A stretch of DNA of 64,000 bases from Bacteroidales bacterium. GTDB taxonomy: Bacteria > Bacteroidota > Bacteroidia > Bacteroidales > F082. The notes under the pieces were generated by a model. The model saw only the letters and a program-made list of their open reading frames with translations. It did not search any database and was not told where the DNA came from. Shown in pieces: positions 37,351-44,140 of this stretch. Position 1 is the stretch's first letter; each line of letters opens with the position of its first letter. Location of the stretch: assembly GCA_017439405.1 (NCBI GenBank), contig JAFSJF010000143.1, positions 33,707 to 97,706 of the forward strand, given 5' to 3'. The position numbers were made by a program, and so were the translations under genes.

Positions 37351-37767
37351 TTGGAACTCACGCTGGAAATCTGCCAGCGTCATAATCCGGCATTGTCCGA
37401 ATTGCCGCAGGTCGGTGAGGTCTTTGTCGCCTGTGATGAGTACGTCGGCTTTGGCAACACGGGCAAGCTCCAAAAGGTAGTCGTCTTTTGGGTCGCGACA
37501 CCTTCTTGGGATGTCGCCTAATGGATAATCCATGCAACGGTTTTGCAGGAAAGCCAGTAGCTTTCTGGAGGCTTCGGGAGCGAAGTGACGTGCGAATTTG
37601 GGACGTGAGGTCACCTCCTTGACTTCTGTTTGTAGGATTTTTGTTGTGACAATGGCAATAGAATTGTCAATTAGCAAATTGCGTAACACAAAAGAGACAT
37701 CCTTCCCGATGAGGAACGCAACCCAGATGTTGGTGTCAAGGATGACTTTAACGGGTTTGTCGTTCAT
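37345..37767 (-). CDS. PIN-domain toxin (module 1)
   Basis: A 140-residue PIN-domain ribonuclease of the COG1569 type. Acidic residues are in place: D11 (VILDTNIWVAFL), a central Glu near EVKEVTSRPKF, and DPKDDYLLELA followed by ADVLITGDKDL. VapC-like PIN toxins cut tRNA, rRNA or mRNA. The start at 37767 is chosen because it opens at the domain and overlaps the antitoxin by 20 nt. Second gene of a two-gene operon on the minus strand. Confidence 0.85.
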   Translation of the reverse strand: MNDKPVKVILDTNIWVAFLIGKDVSFVLRNLLIDNSIAIVTTKILQTEVKEVTSRPKFARHFAPEASRKLLAFLQNRCMDYPLGDIPRRCRDPKDDYLLELARVAKADVLITGDKDLTDLRQFGQCRIMTLADFQREFQP

Positions 37768-38017
37768 GGTAGAGTTCTTCTCTGACGAGCTCGCATTCTC
37801 GGTCGATTTCCTCTTGGGATATTTCATCGGTGCGAAAAGCGGCGAGCAGTTCGTCAAGTTCGGTGTCAGGTTTGCTTGGAGTGTCTTTTTCAGCGGCGAT
37901 GCTGTCCTCCTTCTTGAATATCCAACCCATGGCCCGAATCATTTGTTCGAACCAACCGATTTGGCTGTTGGGGATTTGTACGGTCATTGTTGTCATACGC
38001 AATGTGATGGCTTCCAT
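37748..38017 (-). CDS. Antitoxin-like protein (module 1)
   Basis: An 89-residue acidic protein upstream of and overlapping the PIN gene by 20 nt. The N-terminal part (MTVQIPNSQIGWFEQMIRAMGWIFKK) resembles the DNA-binding or dimer part of small antitoxins, and the C-terminal part (DELLAAFRTDEISQEEIDRECELVREELY) is an acidic helix suited to neutralising the toxin. The antitoxin role is inferred from position and size. Promoter TACCTTTG lies at 38045-38052 in spacer R1. Confidence 0.7.
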   Translation of the reverse strand: MEAITLRMTTMTVQIPNSQIGWFEQMIRAMGWIFKKEDSIAAEKDTPSKPDTELDELLAAFRTDEISQEEIDRECELVREELYHERQTR

Positions 38018-38039
38018 GTTTGGATGGAGTTACGTTTAT

Positions 38040-38224
38040 CGCGGCAAAGGTAGGCAATTTTTTTCGGATGGTGGTGGGGGTGAGGTGTTTTTTGCCTGGC
38101 GGCCCCTTTTTACTCCCCCTGCCCCCTCATGAGGGGGACGCCTGGTGGGGTGATAGCCTGGCGGGGTGCTGCCGTAGGTCGCCGACCTACGGTTAATGGG
38201 TGTTTGGCCTTTCAGGCCGGGGGG
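38040..38224 (-). repeat. Array spacer R1 (promoter-bearing repeat)
   Basis: A copy of the spacer found between the operons. In transcription order it holds a GGCCTGAAAGGCC hairpin, the TAGGTCGCCGACCTACGG palindrome, a CCCCCTCATGAGGGGG hairpin and the promoter TACCTTTG (38045-38052), 28 nt before the module 1 antitoxin start. It fills nearly the whole gap to the yafQ stop. Confidence 0.85.
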
Positions 38225-38234
38225 TGGACGGGGG

Positions 38235-38507
38235 TCAGAACACGTCTTCGTGGGTGCCTGTGTCGAACAGGTAGAGGTAGCAACGTTTCCTGACGATGCG
38301 ATACACCAACACCCAGTCGAACTGGATGTGGCACTCGCGGAAGTCCTTGTAGTTGCCGGTGAGTTTGTGGTCCTTGTGTTTGGGGTCGAGTTGCTTGCCT
38401 TCGGCAAGTTGTTTCACCACAGCGTCAAGCAGGCTGGTGTCTAGGCCTCTTTTCTTTGCCTGTTGGTATGATTTCTTGTACTTGTTGGAGTATTCGATGC
38501 TGTACAT
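38235..38507 (-). CDS. YafQ-family mRNA interferase toxin (module 2)
   Basis: A 90-residue RelE-superfamily toxin that would cut mRNA in the ribosome. The residues matching those required in E. coli YafQ are present: H47, H60, D64 and W65 (RECHIQFDW), and H86 and F90 at the C-terminus (THEDVF). The antitoxin gene ends 4 nt upstream. Family assignment and an intact active site are well supported; activity is untested. Confidence 0.9.
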   Translation of the reverse strand: MYSIEYSNKYKKSYQQAKKRGLDTSLLDAVVKQLAEGKQLDPKHKDHKLTGNYKDFRECHIQFDWVLVYRIVRKRCYLYLFDTGTHEDVF

Positions 38508-38511
38508 GGCT

Positions 38512-38721
38512 TCATGCGTTTATTTTTTCCATGTAGTCGTCGAAATCGCGGCATTTTGTGGTTCGTCCGTTCTCGAAGTCGTCTATGGCTTCGTCGAGGC
38601 CGGTTTTCTTGGCCTTGGCCGGGACTTTGACCTTGACGACATCGTCGAACTTGAGCAGTGCAGCTATCAGCCCTTTAATGGCGGGATTGCTGGCGTTGTA
38701 TTGGATTGTGATGGTTTCCAT
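38512..38721 (-). CDS. Antitoxin partner of the YafQ toxin (module 2)
   Basis: A 69-residue protein starting METITIQYNASNPAIKG, followed by a helical, charged part (LDEAIDDFENGRTTKC). It fits the small antitoxins paired with RelE/YafQ toxins, though not a clear DinJ/RHH match. The ATG at 38721 is preferred over the upstream one at 38760, which lies before the promoter box (38748-38755). Confidence 0.7.
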   Translation of the reverse strand: METITIQYNASNPAIKGLIAALLKFDDVVKVKVPAKAKKTGLDEAIDDFENGRTTKCRDFDDYMEKINA

Positions 38722-38746
38722 GTTGGAGATGTGTTCAAATGCGACT

Positions 38747-38855
38747 GCAAAGGTACACATTTTTTCCGGATGGCGTGGGGAGTTGTGTTGTTTTTTTTGC
38801 CTGTCGGGGGGCTGCCGTTAATGGGTGTTTGGCCTTTCAGGCCGGGGGGCGGACG
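38747..38855 (-). repeat. Array spacer R2 (short form)
   Basis: A shortened spacer, about 109 bp. It keeps the promoter region (TACCTTTG at 38748-38755, 27 nt before the antitoxin start) and the GGCCTGAAAGGCC hairpin end, but lacks the CCCCCT..AGGGGG hairpin and exactly the 18-bp palindrome TAGGTCGCCGACCTACGG. Confidence 0.8.
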
Positions 38856-38858
38856 GGG

Positions 38859-39263
38859 TTAAATCATCTCCATGATGTCGTCCAGTCCGATGATTTCCAC
38901 GGGTGGGAATCCGATGCTTTTCAGTACGTCGAAGTGGCTGTCTTCGGTCACGATGAACTTCGCGTTCGACACCACGGCGCAATCCACGAACTTGTCGTCG
39001 TCGGGGTCGGCTACGATCACGTGGAAGTTATAGAACGGCGTGGCGAAATGGGTATATGGGTTGTTGACGATGACATCGAGTGCCAGACTCGCGAACTTGG
39101 GGCTGGCCTTTCGTTCAAGGATTTCGGCGTATTCGTTGAGGATTGCCGTGGTGACGCACAAGGTGTTGCGCCCGTCAAGGAACGAGAGCCACAGGTCGTG
39201 GTAGGGGCTGCGCCGGGCGATGCACTGGATGAGGCTGTTGGTGTCGAGAACCAGTCGGGCCAT
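38859..39263 (-). CDS. PIN-domain toxin (module 3)
   Basis: A 134-residue PIN protein of the same broad class as module 1 but only distantly similar. The acidic set is visible: D7 (LVLDTNSLIQ), E in NEYAEILERK, and DPDDDKFVDCA with TEDSHF. The start at 39263 opens at the domain (MARLVLDTN). The antitoxin gene ends 10 nt upstream. A predicted ribonuclease toxin. Confidence 0.85.
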   Translation of the reverse strand: MARLVLDTNSLIQCIARRSPYHDLWLSFLDGRNTLCVTTAILNEYAEILERKASPKFASLALDVIVNNPYTHFATPFYNFHVIVADPDDDKFVDCAVVSNAKFIVTEDSHFDVLKSIGFPPVEIIGLDDIMEMI

Positions 39264-39273
39264 AGTGTTGGGT

Positions 39274-39495
39274 TTATTTGGCGTGGAGGTCGGAGTGCCG
39301 TATCTCGTCGAGCTTCTCTTGGTTGAGGATGCCGGCGTCCCAAAGGCGGTCGCTTTCTTCGTCCAGCTGCTGTTGGAAATATTGTGTGAGCACCGTTTGG
39401 ATTTCACGGGCGAACTCCTCGCTGTTGTTGTGGGCGAAGAGTTTCAGCAGGTGCAATTGTGTCGGGTTGAGTGAAGTCGGGGTCATGTGGGTCAT
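39274..39495 (-). CDS. Antitoxin-like protein (module 3)
   Basis: A 73-residue protein (MTHMTPTSLNPTQLHLLKLF ... EESDRLWDAGILNQEKLDEIRHSDLHAK) with an acidic C-terminal half. The TPTSLNPTQLHLLKLF start recurs in small Bacteroidota proteins found next to PIN toxins; the C-terminal part would bind the toxin. The role is inferred from position. Start 39495 is 25 nt from the promoter box in R3. Confidence 0.7.
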   Translation of the reverse strand: MTHMTPTSLNPTQLHLLKLFAHNNSEEFAREIQTVLTQYFQQQLDEESDRLWDAGILNQEKLDEIRHSDLHAK

Positions 39496-39503
39496 AGCCT
39501 TAT

Positions 39504-39699
39504 GGTTTTGTTTCCGCCGCAAAGATACACATTTTTTCGGATGGTGGTGGGGAGATGGGGCGTTTTTTGCCTGGCGGCCCCTTTTTACTCCCCCTGCCCC
39601 CTCATGAGGGGGACGCCTGGCGGGGTGATAGCCTGGCGGGGTGCTGCCGTAGGTCGCCGACCTACGGTTAATGGGTGTTTGGCCTTTCAGGCCGGGGGG
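39504..39699 (-). repeat. Array spacer R3 (196 bp)
   Basis: A 196-bp spacer that begins 8 nt upstream of the module 3 antitoxin start and ends one base before the stop codon of module 4. It carries the promoter TATCTTTG (39520-39527) and three palindromes. It differs from R4 at only two positions. Confidence 0.9.
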
Positions 39700-39921
39700 T
39701 TACCCCATTTTTCCGGTGGTCAGCTCCGTTTCGAGGAAAGAGAGGACATAGCGTGGGCTTTGGTAATAGAGCCGTGTTTTCTCGTCCATAAGCTTTTGGT
39801 AGGTGTCGGAGTTGAAAACGATGGAAAGGGCTTGCTCCATGCTCAATGTGGTGTCTTTCTCCATCAATAGCAGGGCAAGGCTTTTCACCATGTCCATTTT
39901 CATCAGTGCTTGTTCGCTCAT
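39700..39921 (-). CDS. Small third protein of the DUF3990 operon (module 4)
   Basis: A 73-residue protein (LSMEQALSIVFNSDTYQKL ... LYYQSPRYVLSFLETELTTGKMG). It overlaps the end of the DUF3990 gene by 4 nt (ATGA), so it is translationally coupled. This type of protein occurs beside DUF3990 genes in other Bacteroidota and Clostridia as far as I recall; its role is unknown, plausibly part of the antitoxin side. Confidence 0.65.
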   Translation of the reverse strand: MSEQALMKMDMVKSLALLLMEKDTTLSMEQALSIVFNSDTYQKLMDEKTRLYYQSPRYVLSFLETELTTGKMG

Positions 39922-40391
39922 AATCTCCTCAAGGTTTGGATGGCTTTTTCGGTGCCGAAGAAATACTGGATGGTAAGGCCTTTCATATATTGGAGGTTCT
40001 TGACCAAGGTGGGCAGGTCGATGGAGTTGTTTTCATATCTCCACAATTGTGCGCCGACGGTGTCGTTGGCTATCGGCCCAATGACCACGTCATAGGCGTG
40101 GGCATTGGTTTTTTGAGGGTTGTTTCTGTTGAGAAGGATGAATTTGGCCCATTCTTCATCGTAAGTCTCGAATCGGAGTATGTGCAATAAGTTGAAGAGC
40201 CTGTCGTCAACTTCAAAGGCCATTACTATTGGCGAACCTGTTTCGAGTTGTTCCATTTTTGTTTCGGCCATCGAAAAGGCTTGCGCATAATTGTCGGACA
40301 GGTAGAATCCGCGCCCGAAATCCTTGTTGGGTTTTGATTTCTGCAAGTCAATCTTGTCGAATTCCGTGTTTGTTCCGTGGTAGAGGATCAT
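39918..40391 (-). CDS. DUF3990 protein, ADP-ribosyltransferase-like toxin candidate (module 4)
   Basis: A 157-residue protein. YHGTN (4-8) and DFGRGFYLSDNYAQA (24-38) match the His and Tyr motifs of H-Y-E ADP-ribosyltransferases (diphtheria toxin/PARP class), DVVIGPIAND (101-110) is a family hallmark, and QYFFGTEKAIQTL (142-154) holds the likely third-motif Glu148. Thus H5, Y30 and E148 are candidate catalytic residues. It would modify a cell target using NAD. It overlaps both neighbours by 4 nt. The enzymatic role is inference from motifs, not established for this gene. Confidence 0.75.
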   Translation of the reverse strand: MILYHGTNTEFDKIDLQKSKPNKDFGRGFYLSDNYAQAFSMAETKMEQLETGSPIVMAFEVDDRLFNLLHILRFETYDEEWAKFILLNRNNPQKTNAHAYDVVIGPIANDTVGAQLWRYENNSIDLPTLVKNLQYMKGLTIQYFFGTEKAIQTLRRL

Positions 40392-40612
40392 GCTATGGCT
40401 CCCCCTTTCCTATGGCAATATTCAGTGATGTCGTCAACCATCGAAACGAATGATTGGGTGTGGACATAGTCGTAATGGCGATCTACGAAATCGATGCCTT
40501 TGAAGCGGCTCAGGTAATTGAAGGCTTGTTTCGTCGTAAGTCCATGCTTTTTGGCAAACTCAACGATGAAAATCAGAGTCCATTCCATCTTGTCCTGAAT
40601 ACTGTATGCCAT
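40388..40612 (-). CDS. DUF3791 protein, putative antitoxin (module 4)
   Basis: A 74-residue protein with the DUF3791 pattern (MEWTLIFIVEFAKKHGLT ... FKGIDFVDRHYDYVHTQS ... DDITEYCHRKGG). It is first in the operon, overlapping DUF3990 by 4 nt, the usual antitoxin position. The ATG at 40612 is chosen because it keeps the 25-nt spacing to the promoter in R4, as for module 3. Confidence 0.75.
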   Translation of the reverse strand: MAYSIQDKMEWTLIFIVEFAKKHGLTTKQAFNYLSRFKGIDFVDRHYDYVHTQSFVSMVDDITEYCHRKGGAIA

Positions 40613-40620
40613 GCTTAGTC

Positions 40621-40816
40621 GGTTTTGTTTCCGCCGCAAAGATACACATTTTTTCGGATGGTGGTGGGGAGATGGGGCGTTTTTTGCCTGGCGGCCCCTT
40701 TTTACTCCCCTTGCCCCCGCATGAGGGGGACGCCTGGCGGGGTGATAGCCTGGCGGGGTGCTGCCGTAGGTCGCCGACCTACGGTTAATGGGTGTTTGGC
40801 CTTTCAGGCCGGGGGG
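40621..40816 (-). repeat. Array spacer R4 (196 bp)
   Basis: A 196-bp spacer, identical to R3 except for two substitutions in the CCCC/GGGG hairpin part. It carries the promoter TATCTTTG (40637-40644), 25 nt before the DUF3791 start. With the fragment and terminator below it explains the 331-bp gap before the C10 peptidase gene. Confidence 0.9.
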
Positions 40817-40821
40817 AGATG

Positions 40822-40878
40822 GAGGGGGCCAAACCCGTCCTCGTGGGTTCCTGTGTCAAGCGGGTAGAGAGGGCAACG
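40822..40878 (-). pseudogene. Remnant of a YafQ-type toxin gene end
   Basis: Reverse strand reads RCPLYPLDTGTHEDGF, matching the YafQ C-terminus RCYLYLFDTGTHEDVF (residues 75-90) of module 2, in the same frame, then continues without the stop. The DNA match runs about 55 nt and sits directly beyond R4, in the same position relative to a spacer as yafQ relative to R1. It appears to be what is left of a lost cassette. Confidence 0.8.
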
Positions 40879-40881
40879 GCT

Positions 40882-40916
40882 CAAAAAAAGCCGCCCCGGG
40901 CAATCCCGAGGCGGCT
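40882..40916 (-). terminator. Terminator of the C10 peptidase gene
   Basis: GCCGCCCCGGG / CCCGAGGCGGC hairpin with an A run on the plus strand (T run on the transcript), 28 nt after the stop at 40944. Confidence 0.85.
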
Positions 40917-40943
40917 TCCCAAAAAGTATGAAAACACAAAACT

Positions 40944-43304
40944 TTACTTTCTCACGTTCACTTTCTGCTCCGTGACGCCGTTTTCGCTTTCGATGCGGAC
41001 GATGTACATTCCTTGTCCGAATTGGCTCAGGTCGAGGGTGGCGTTGCCTTCGGCGGTCGTTTCCATGAGCTTTTGGCCCAAGAGGTTGCTCACGCTGACG
41101 AGCATCGTGCCTTGGCCTTCGATGTTGAGCAGTCCGTTGGTCGGATTGGGATAAATGGCAATACCCTCTTCCTTCTCTTCAACATCTGTTACCATGACAT
41201 TGAAATAATCCGTATCGGCGCTACAGGATTCTTCATTCGAATCACGCCAGAAATTCGCTCTGATGTAATAGGTGTAGTCTCCGGTAGGTTGTCCATCAAA
41301 AACATCGAAAAACTCATAATGATTCTCTCCGTCGAATGGTATCATTCCTACTGGAGTCCATTGTCCATCAACTTGGTTTCTGATAACATAAAAGCTTTCG
41401 AGATAAGCTGTATTTACTGGCTTGTCCCAAGTTAATCGAACACCGAATTGTCCGGCAGCCCAAACATATTCCACGTTTGGATTCTGCACGGGATAGCAGG
41501 TCAGCGGGCCTTGTTCGCAGTTGTTCTCGTAGGTAAAGAACACACCGTCTTCGAGTTCGCTGCTGGCGAAGAGTTCGTTGCCGTCGTAGTCGAGGATGGT
41601 GAACGAGCACTCGCCGTCGGTGTCGTGCTCGGGGTAGGCGTGATACCAGCCATGGTTCCACACGAAGCTGAGGTTGCCGCGCAGCAAAGGCAGGGTTACG
41701 GTCTCCTCGGAGCCTTCGGTCATGGTGACGACGGCGATGCGTTGGCCGCTTTCGGAGGTCACGCTGATGGCGGCGCCTTTCCAGCCGTTGCCGGCCGCGT
41801 CGTTGAGTTGGAATATGATGTCGCACTTCTCGCCGACGAGGATGCTGCGGTAGGTGGTGCGGCTGATGCCGGCTTCGTTGGTGACGAAGATGGCGTATTC
41901 GTAGAGGCCGGGGGCGAGGCCGTTGTCGTCATAGTCCATGTCGGCACCCACTTCGGCGTCGGTCAGTTCGGCGACGACCTCGAAGTTGCGGCGGATAGTC
42001 ACCGAGGCGATGTCGGTGAGGGCGTTGCCGTTGAGGTCGAAGGAGGGGTTGGTCCAGCTGAGGCGGACGCCGTCGAAGTCGGCGTTTTCGAGCACGGCCA
42101 TGTTGGCCACGCTGTCGGGGCGCGAGTAATAGGTGTCGTTGTTCGGGACGATGTGGCCCGTGAAGCCCACCATCGTGTTGAAGTTGTAGCGGGTGGTGTT
42201 GGCAGCGCCGATGGGACACCAAGCATTGTCGCGACCGCTCCAGCCCCAGTTGTAGTGGAAGTAGTCGTTCTCGTCGTAGCCGTCAACCACGTAGGCATGA
42301 CCGCCTTGCATATTATCGTCCTGTCCGCTGTAGAAGAGCGGAAGGCCTTCGTCCAAGCCGCCGTCTTTCAGCATCTGTGCCCATTGTTCGTTGGTGTAAC
42401 CCATGCCTGGCCACCAGTTGCCGTAGTTGGTGATGTGGTCGTCGCAGGTGTAGCGGAAATAGTTGCGCAACGCCGGAGGAACGTCGTCGGAATAGGCACC
42501 GCTACCTTGGCCGCTGTATTGCATATCGACGGCGATGCCGAGGTGGTGCAGCAGTTGGGCGGTGTGGAAGTATTCCTCTTCGGTGTTGGTCGAGTCGAGC
42601 ACGTTGGGCATCAGCTCGAAGTGGTATTCGGTCTCGCCGAAGTTGGCGGTTTGTTGGGCATAGCCCGAAGGATTATAGGTGTGCGAGCCGCTGCCGGTGG
42701 CGGGCCATTCCCAGAACTTCATCACTTGGCCCATGGCCGTGGCTACGCAGCCGGCGTAGACGTGGCCGCCGCTGCCCGTGGTGTCTTCGGGGCATTGGCT
42801 GTTCCAGGGGAAGTTTTGGTTCCAGAGGGTCTGGCAGAGCACGTCGACCACGGCGCGTGTCTGTCCGCTGCGGCTGAGGCTGCCCGTTTCGCTGACGCGT
42901 TTCCATTCGGCCACGATGTCGGGCGTGGCGGCGATGTTGTGCTCGCGCATGTATTGGATTTCCTCTTGGAAGCCTTTCAGCGTGAAGGCAAAGCCTTCCG
43001 ACACGTCCTGCGGGTCGTAGGTGCCCGTGGTGGAGTAGGCGAGGATGGGCTTCACGCGGTCGTCGGCGGCCACGATGACGAAGCCTTCGCCACCTTTCAC
43101 GTTGAAGACGTAGTAGTCGGCGGCGTCGCGGTTGAGGGCTGCGCTGACCAGATGCAGTTGGATGTCAGCGTTTTTCTGACTTAATGCGGTGGTGCTCAGG
43201 AACTTGGCACCCACTTTTTGGGCCTTCTGTTGGTCGACAGGGCCAGCCGTCAAGCCGCCGAGGGTGGCAGCGATGAGGCAAAGGGATAGGACAATCTTTT
43301 TCAT
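40944..43304 (-). CDS. C10 family cysteine peptidase (streptopain-like) with T9SS sorting domain
   Basis: A 786-residue product. Signal peptide (MKKIVLSLCLIAATLGGLTA), a Spi-type inhibitory propeptide (to about 150, KGGEGFVIVAADDRVKPILAYS), then the C10 domain with nucleophile C186 (YAGCVATAMGQVM) and catalytic H336 (GGHAYVVDGYD, with HYNWGWSG following). Ig/fibronectin-like modules follow and it ends in a T9SS tail (IAIYPNPTNGLLNIEG ... VRIESENGVTEQKVNVRK). Exported proteases of this kind degrade host or environmental protein. Single gene with promoter 43342-43349. Confidence 0.93.
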   Translation of the reverse strand: MKKIVLSLCLIAATLGGLTAGPVDQQKAQKVGAKFLSTTALSQKNADIQLHLVSAALNRDAADYYVFNVKGGEGFVIVAADDRVKPILAYSTTGTYDPQDVSEGFAFTLKGFQEEIQYMREHNIAATPDIVAEWKRVSETGSLSRSGQTRAVVDVLCQTLWNQNFPWNSQCPEDTTGSGGHVYAGCVATAMGQVMKFWEWPATGSGSHTYNPSGYAQQTANFGETEYHFELMPNVLDSTNTEEEYFHTAQLLHHLGIAVDMQYSGQGSGAYSDDVPPALRNYFRYTCDDHITNYGNWWPGMGYTNEQWAQMLKDGGLDEGLPLFYSGQDDNMQGGHAYVVDGYDENDYFHYNWGWSGRDNAWCPIGAANTTRYNFNTMVGFTGHIVPNNDTYYSRPDSVANMAVLENADFDGVRLSWTNPSFDLNGNALTDIASVTIRRNFEVVAELTDAEVGADMDYDDNGLAPGLYEYAIFVTNEAGISRTTYRSILVGEKCDIIFQLNDAAGNGWKGAAISVTSESGQRIAVVTMTEGSEETVTLPLLRGNLSFVWNHGWYHAYPEHDTDGECSFTILDYDGNELFASSELEDGVFFTYENNCEQGPLTCYPVQNPNVEYVWAAGQFGVRLTWDKPVNTAYLESFYVIRNQVDGQWTPVGMIPFDGENHYEFFDVFDGQPTGDYTYYIRANFWRDSNEESCSADTDYFNVMVTDVEEKEEGIAIYPNPTNGLLNIEGQGTMLVSVSNLLGQKLMETTAEGNATLDLSQFGQGMYIVRIESENGVTEQKVNVRK

Positions 43305-43341
43305 TGCGATGGTATTTTTATTGTGTTGAACTTCAAAGCGG

Positions 43342-43349
43342 CAAATTTA
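43342..43349 (-). promoter_or_regulatory. -7 promoter box (TAAATTTG) for the C10 peptidase
   Basis: TAnnTTTG match 38 nt upstream of the start at 43304. Confidence 0.6.
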
Positions 43350-43391
43350 CTTTCTTTTTTTGTTTTAGGTGAAGCAAACAGGTAAAAAGTA

Positions 43392-43422
43392 ACAGGATGC
43401 TGACAAAAAATCAACATCCTGT
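43392..43422 (-). terminator. Hairpin downstream of the DUF805 gene
   Basis: ACAGGATG/CATCCTGT arms with inner TGA/TCA pairing; there is an A-rich loop but only a short T run, so termination is likely but less certain. Confidence 0.5.
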
Positions 43423-43445
43423 CTGGTTTTGGCGGTGAGATGGTT

Positions 43446-43925
43446 TTACTCGACCTGAGCCGTCTCTTTCGGATTGGGCCCCCATTTGTTTTCGCCGGGT
43501 TGGCTGTCTCTGCACAACCAAACGATAAGCCAGATGGCTAATGCAAGAATGATGAAAATGGATATGCTATAAACGATGAGGACCGTCATGGAATTGTCTC
43601 CATTGGTAGTGGTAATAATGTCTTTAACCAAGAACATCAACAAAGAGATTAAGAAAGATACGACCATGAAAACGAGCAGGAACCACCCGCTTTTGCCCAT
43701 GTCATGCAAGCGACGGACAGTTACGGCTGTATAGGGTAGAAAAACACCCAAGCCAAAGAGGATGTACAAGTATTTGGCAACTGGAATCCAGATGGACAAA
43801 AAGGAAAGTCCACTGCCAACGAGTACGTAGAACAGGTAAAAGTACCAGAACTCGGAACGGCGTGCACGTCCCGAAAAGGTTGCATACTTTGAAAACACGC
43901 TTTTGATGGCTTCACCGAAACTCAT
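43446..43925 (-). CDS. DUF805 family membrane protein
   Basis: A 159-residue protein with an N-terminal FSGRARRSEFWYF motif, the family signature RRLHDMGKSGW at 71-81, and four predicted membrane helices (about 27-47, 52-70, 82-100, 117-138). The C-terminal tail has GENKWGPNP, also typical of DUF805. Function unknown. Single gene with its own promoter at 43967-43974. Confidence 0.85.
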   Translation of the reverse strand: MSFGEAIKSVFSKYATFSGRARRSEFWYFYLFYVLVGSGLSFLSIWIPVAKYLYILFGLGVFLPYTAVTVRRLHDMGKSGWFLLVFMVVSFLISLLMFLVKDIITTTNGDNSMTVLIVYSISIFIILALAIWLIVWLCRDSQPGENKWGPNPKETAQVE

Positions 43926-43966
43926 AGTGGTAATGTTTTAGGGTTAGTAAGATGGTTAACACGCTG

Positions 43967-43974
43967 CAAATTTA
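43967..43974 (-). promoter_or_regulatory. -7 promoter box (TAAATTTG) for the DUF805 gene
   Basis: TAnnTTTG match 42 nt upstream of the start at 43925. Confidence 0.6.
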
Positions 43975-44011
43975 GGAAGTTGTTTTAATAATGCAAAGTT
44001 TTTCAGAAAAA

Positions 44012-44133
44012 GATTCCCTTCGGGAATGGAGGGTAGTCTTTGTTGAAATGCGGCGGTAGAAGTGCTTTTGATAGCCAACTGTTCAAGCCGCCGCCCTTTA
44101 AGTGGCAATCTCACTCCATTCCCGAAGGGAATC
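44012..44133. repeat. 122-bp element with perfect 20-bp terminal inverted repeats
   Basis: GATTCCCTTCGGGAATGGAG (44012-44031) and its exact complement (44114-44133) bracket an 82-bp core that itself pairs GCGGCGG (44050-44056) with CCGCCGC (44088-44094). The arms contain the smaller palindrome TTCCCTTCGGGAA. It lies just past the ettA stop codon. Confidence 0.75.
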
Positions 44134-44140
44134 TCACTAC

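Noticed and set aside
39700-39921. Calling the third gene of module 4 a second DUF3791 protein
   Set aside because: It lacks the YDxxHTQ and DDI pattern seen in the 40388-40612 product; only its size and coupling are similar.
38040-40816. CRISPR array
   Set aside because: Repeats of up to 196 bp separated by 500-1,100 bp operons; no short regularly spaced repeats and no cas genes.
37331-40816. Classical integron with attC sites
   Set aside because: The spacers carry their own promoters and lack recognisable RYYYAAC/GTTRRRY core sites, and no integrase is visible, so only the analogy is kept.
41448-43184. 578-codon plus-strand open frame opposite the C10 peptidase
   Set aside because: Complement of a gene with intact catalytic motifs, signal peptide and terminator; the product is Val/Gly/Glu-rich filler.
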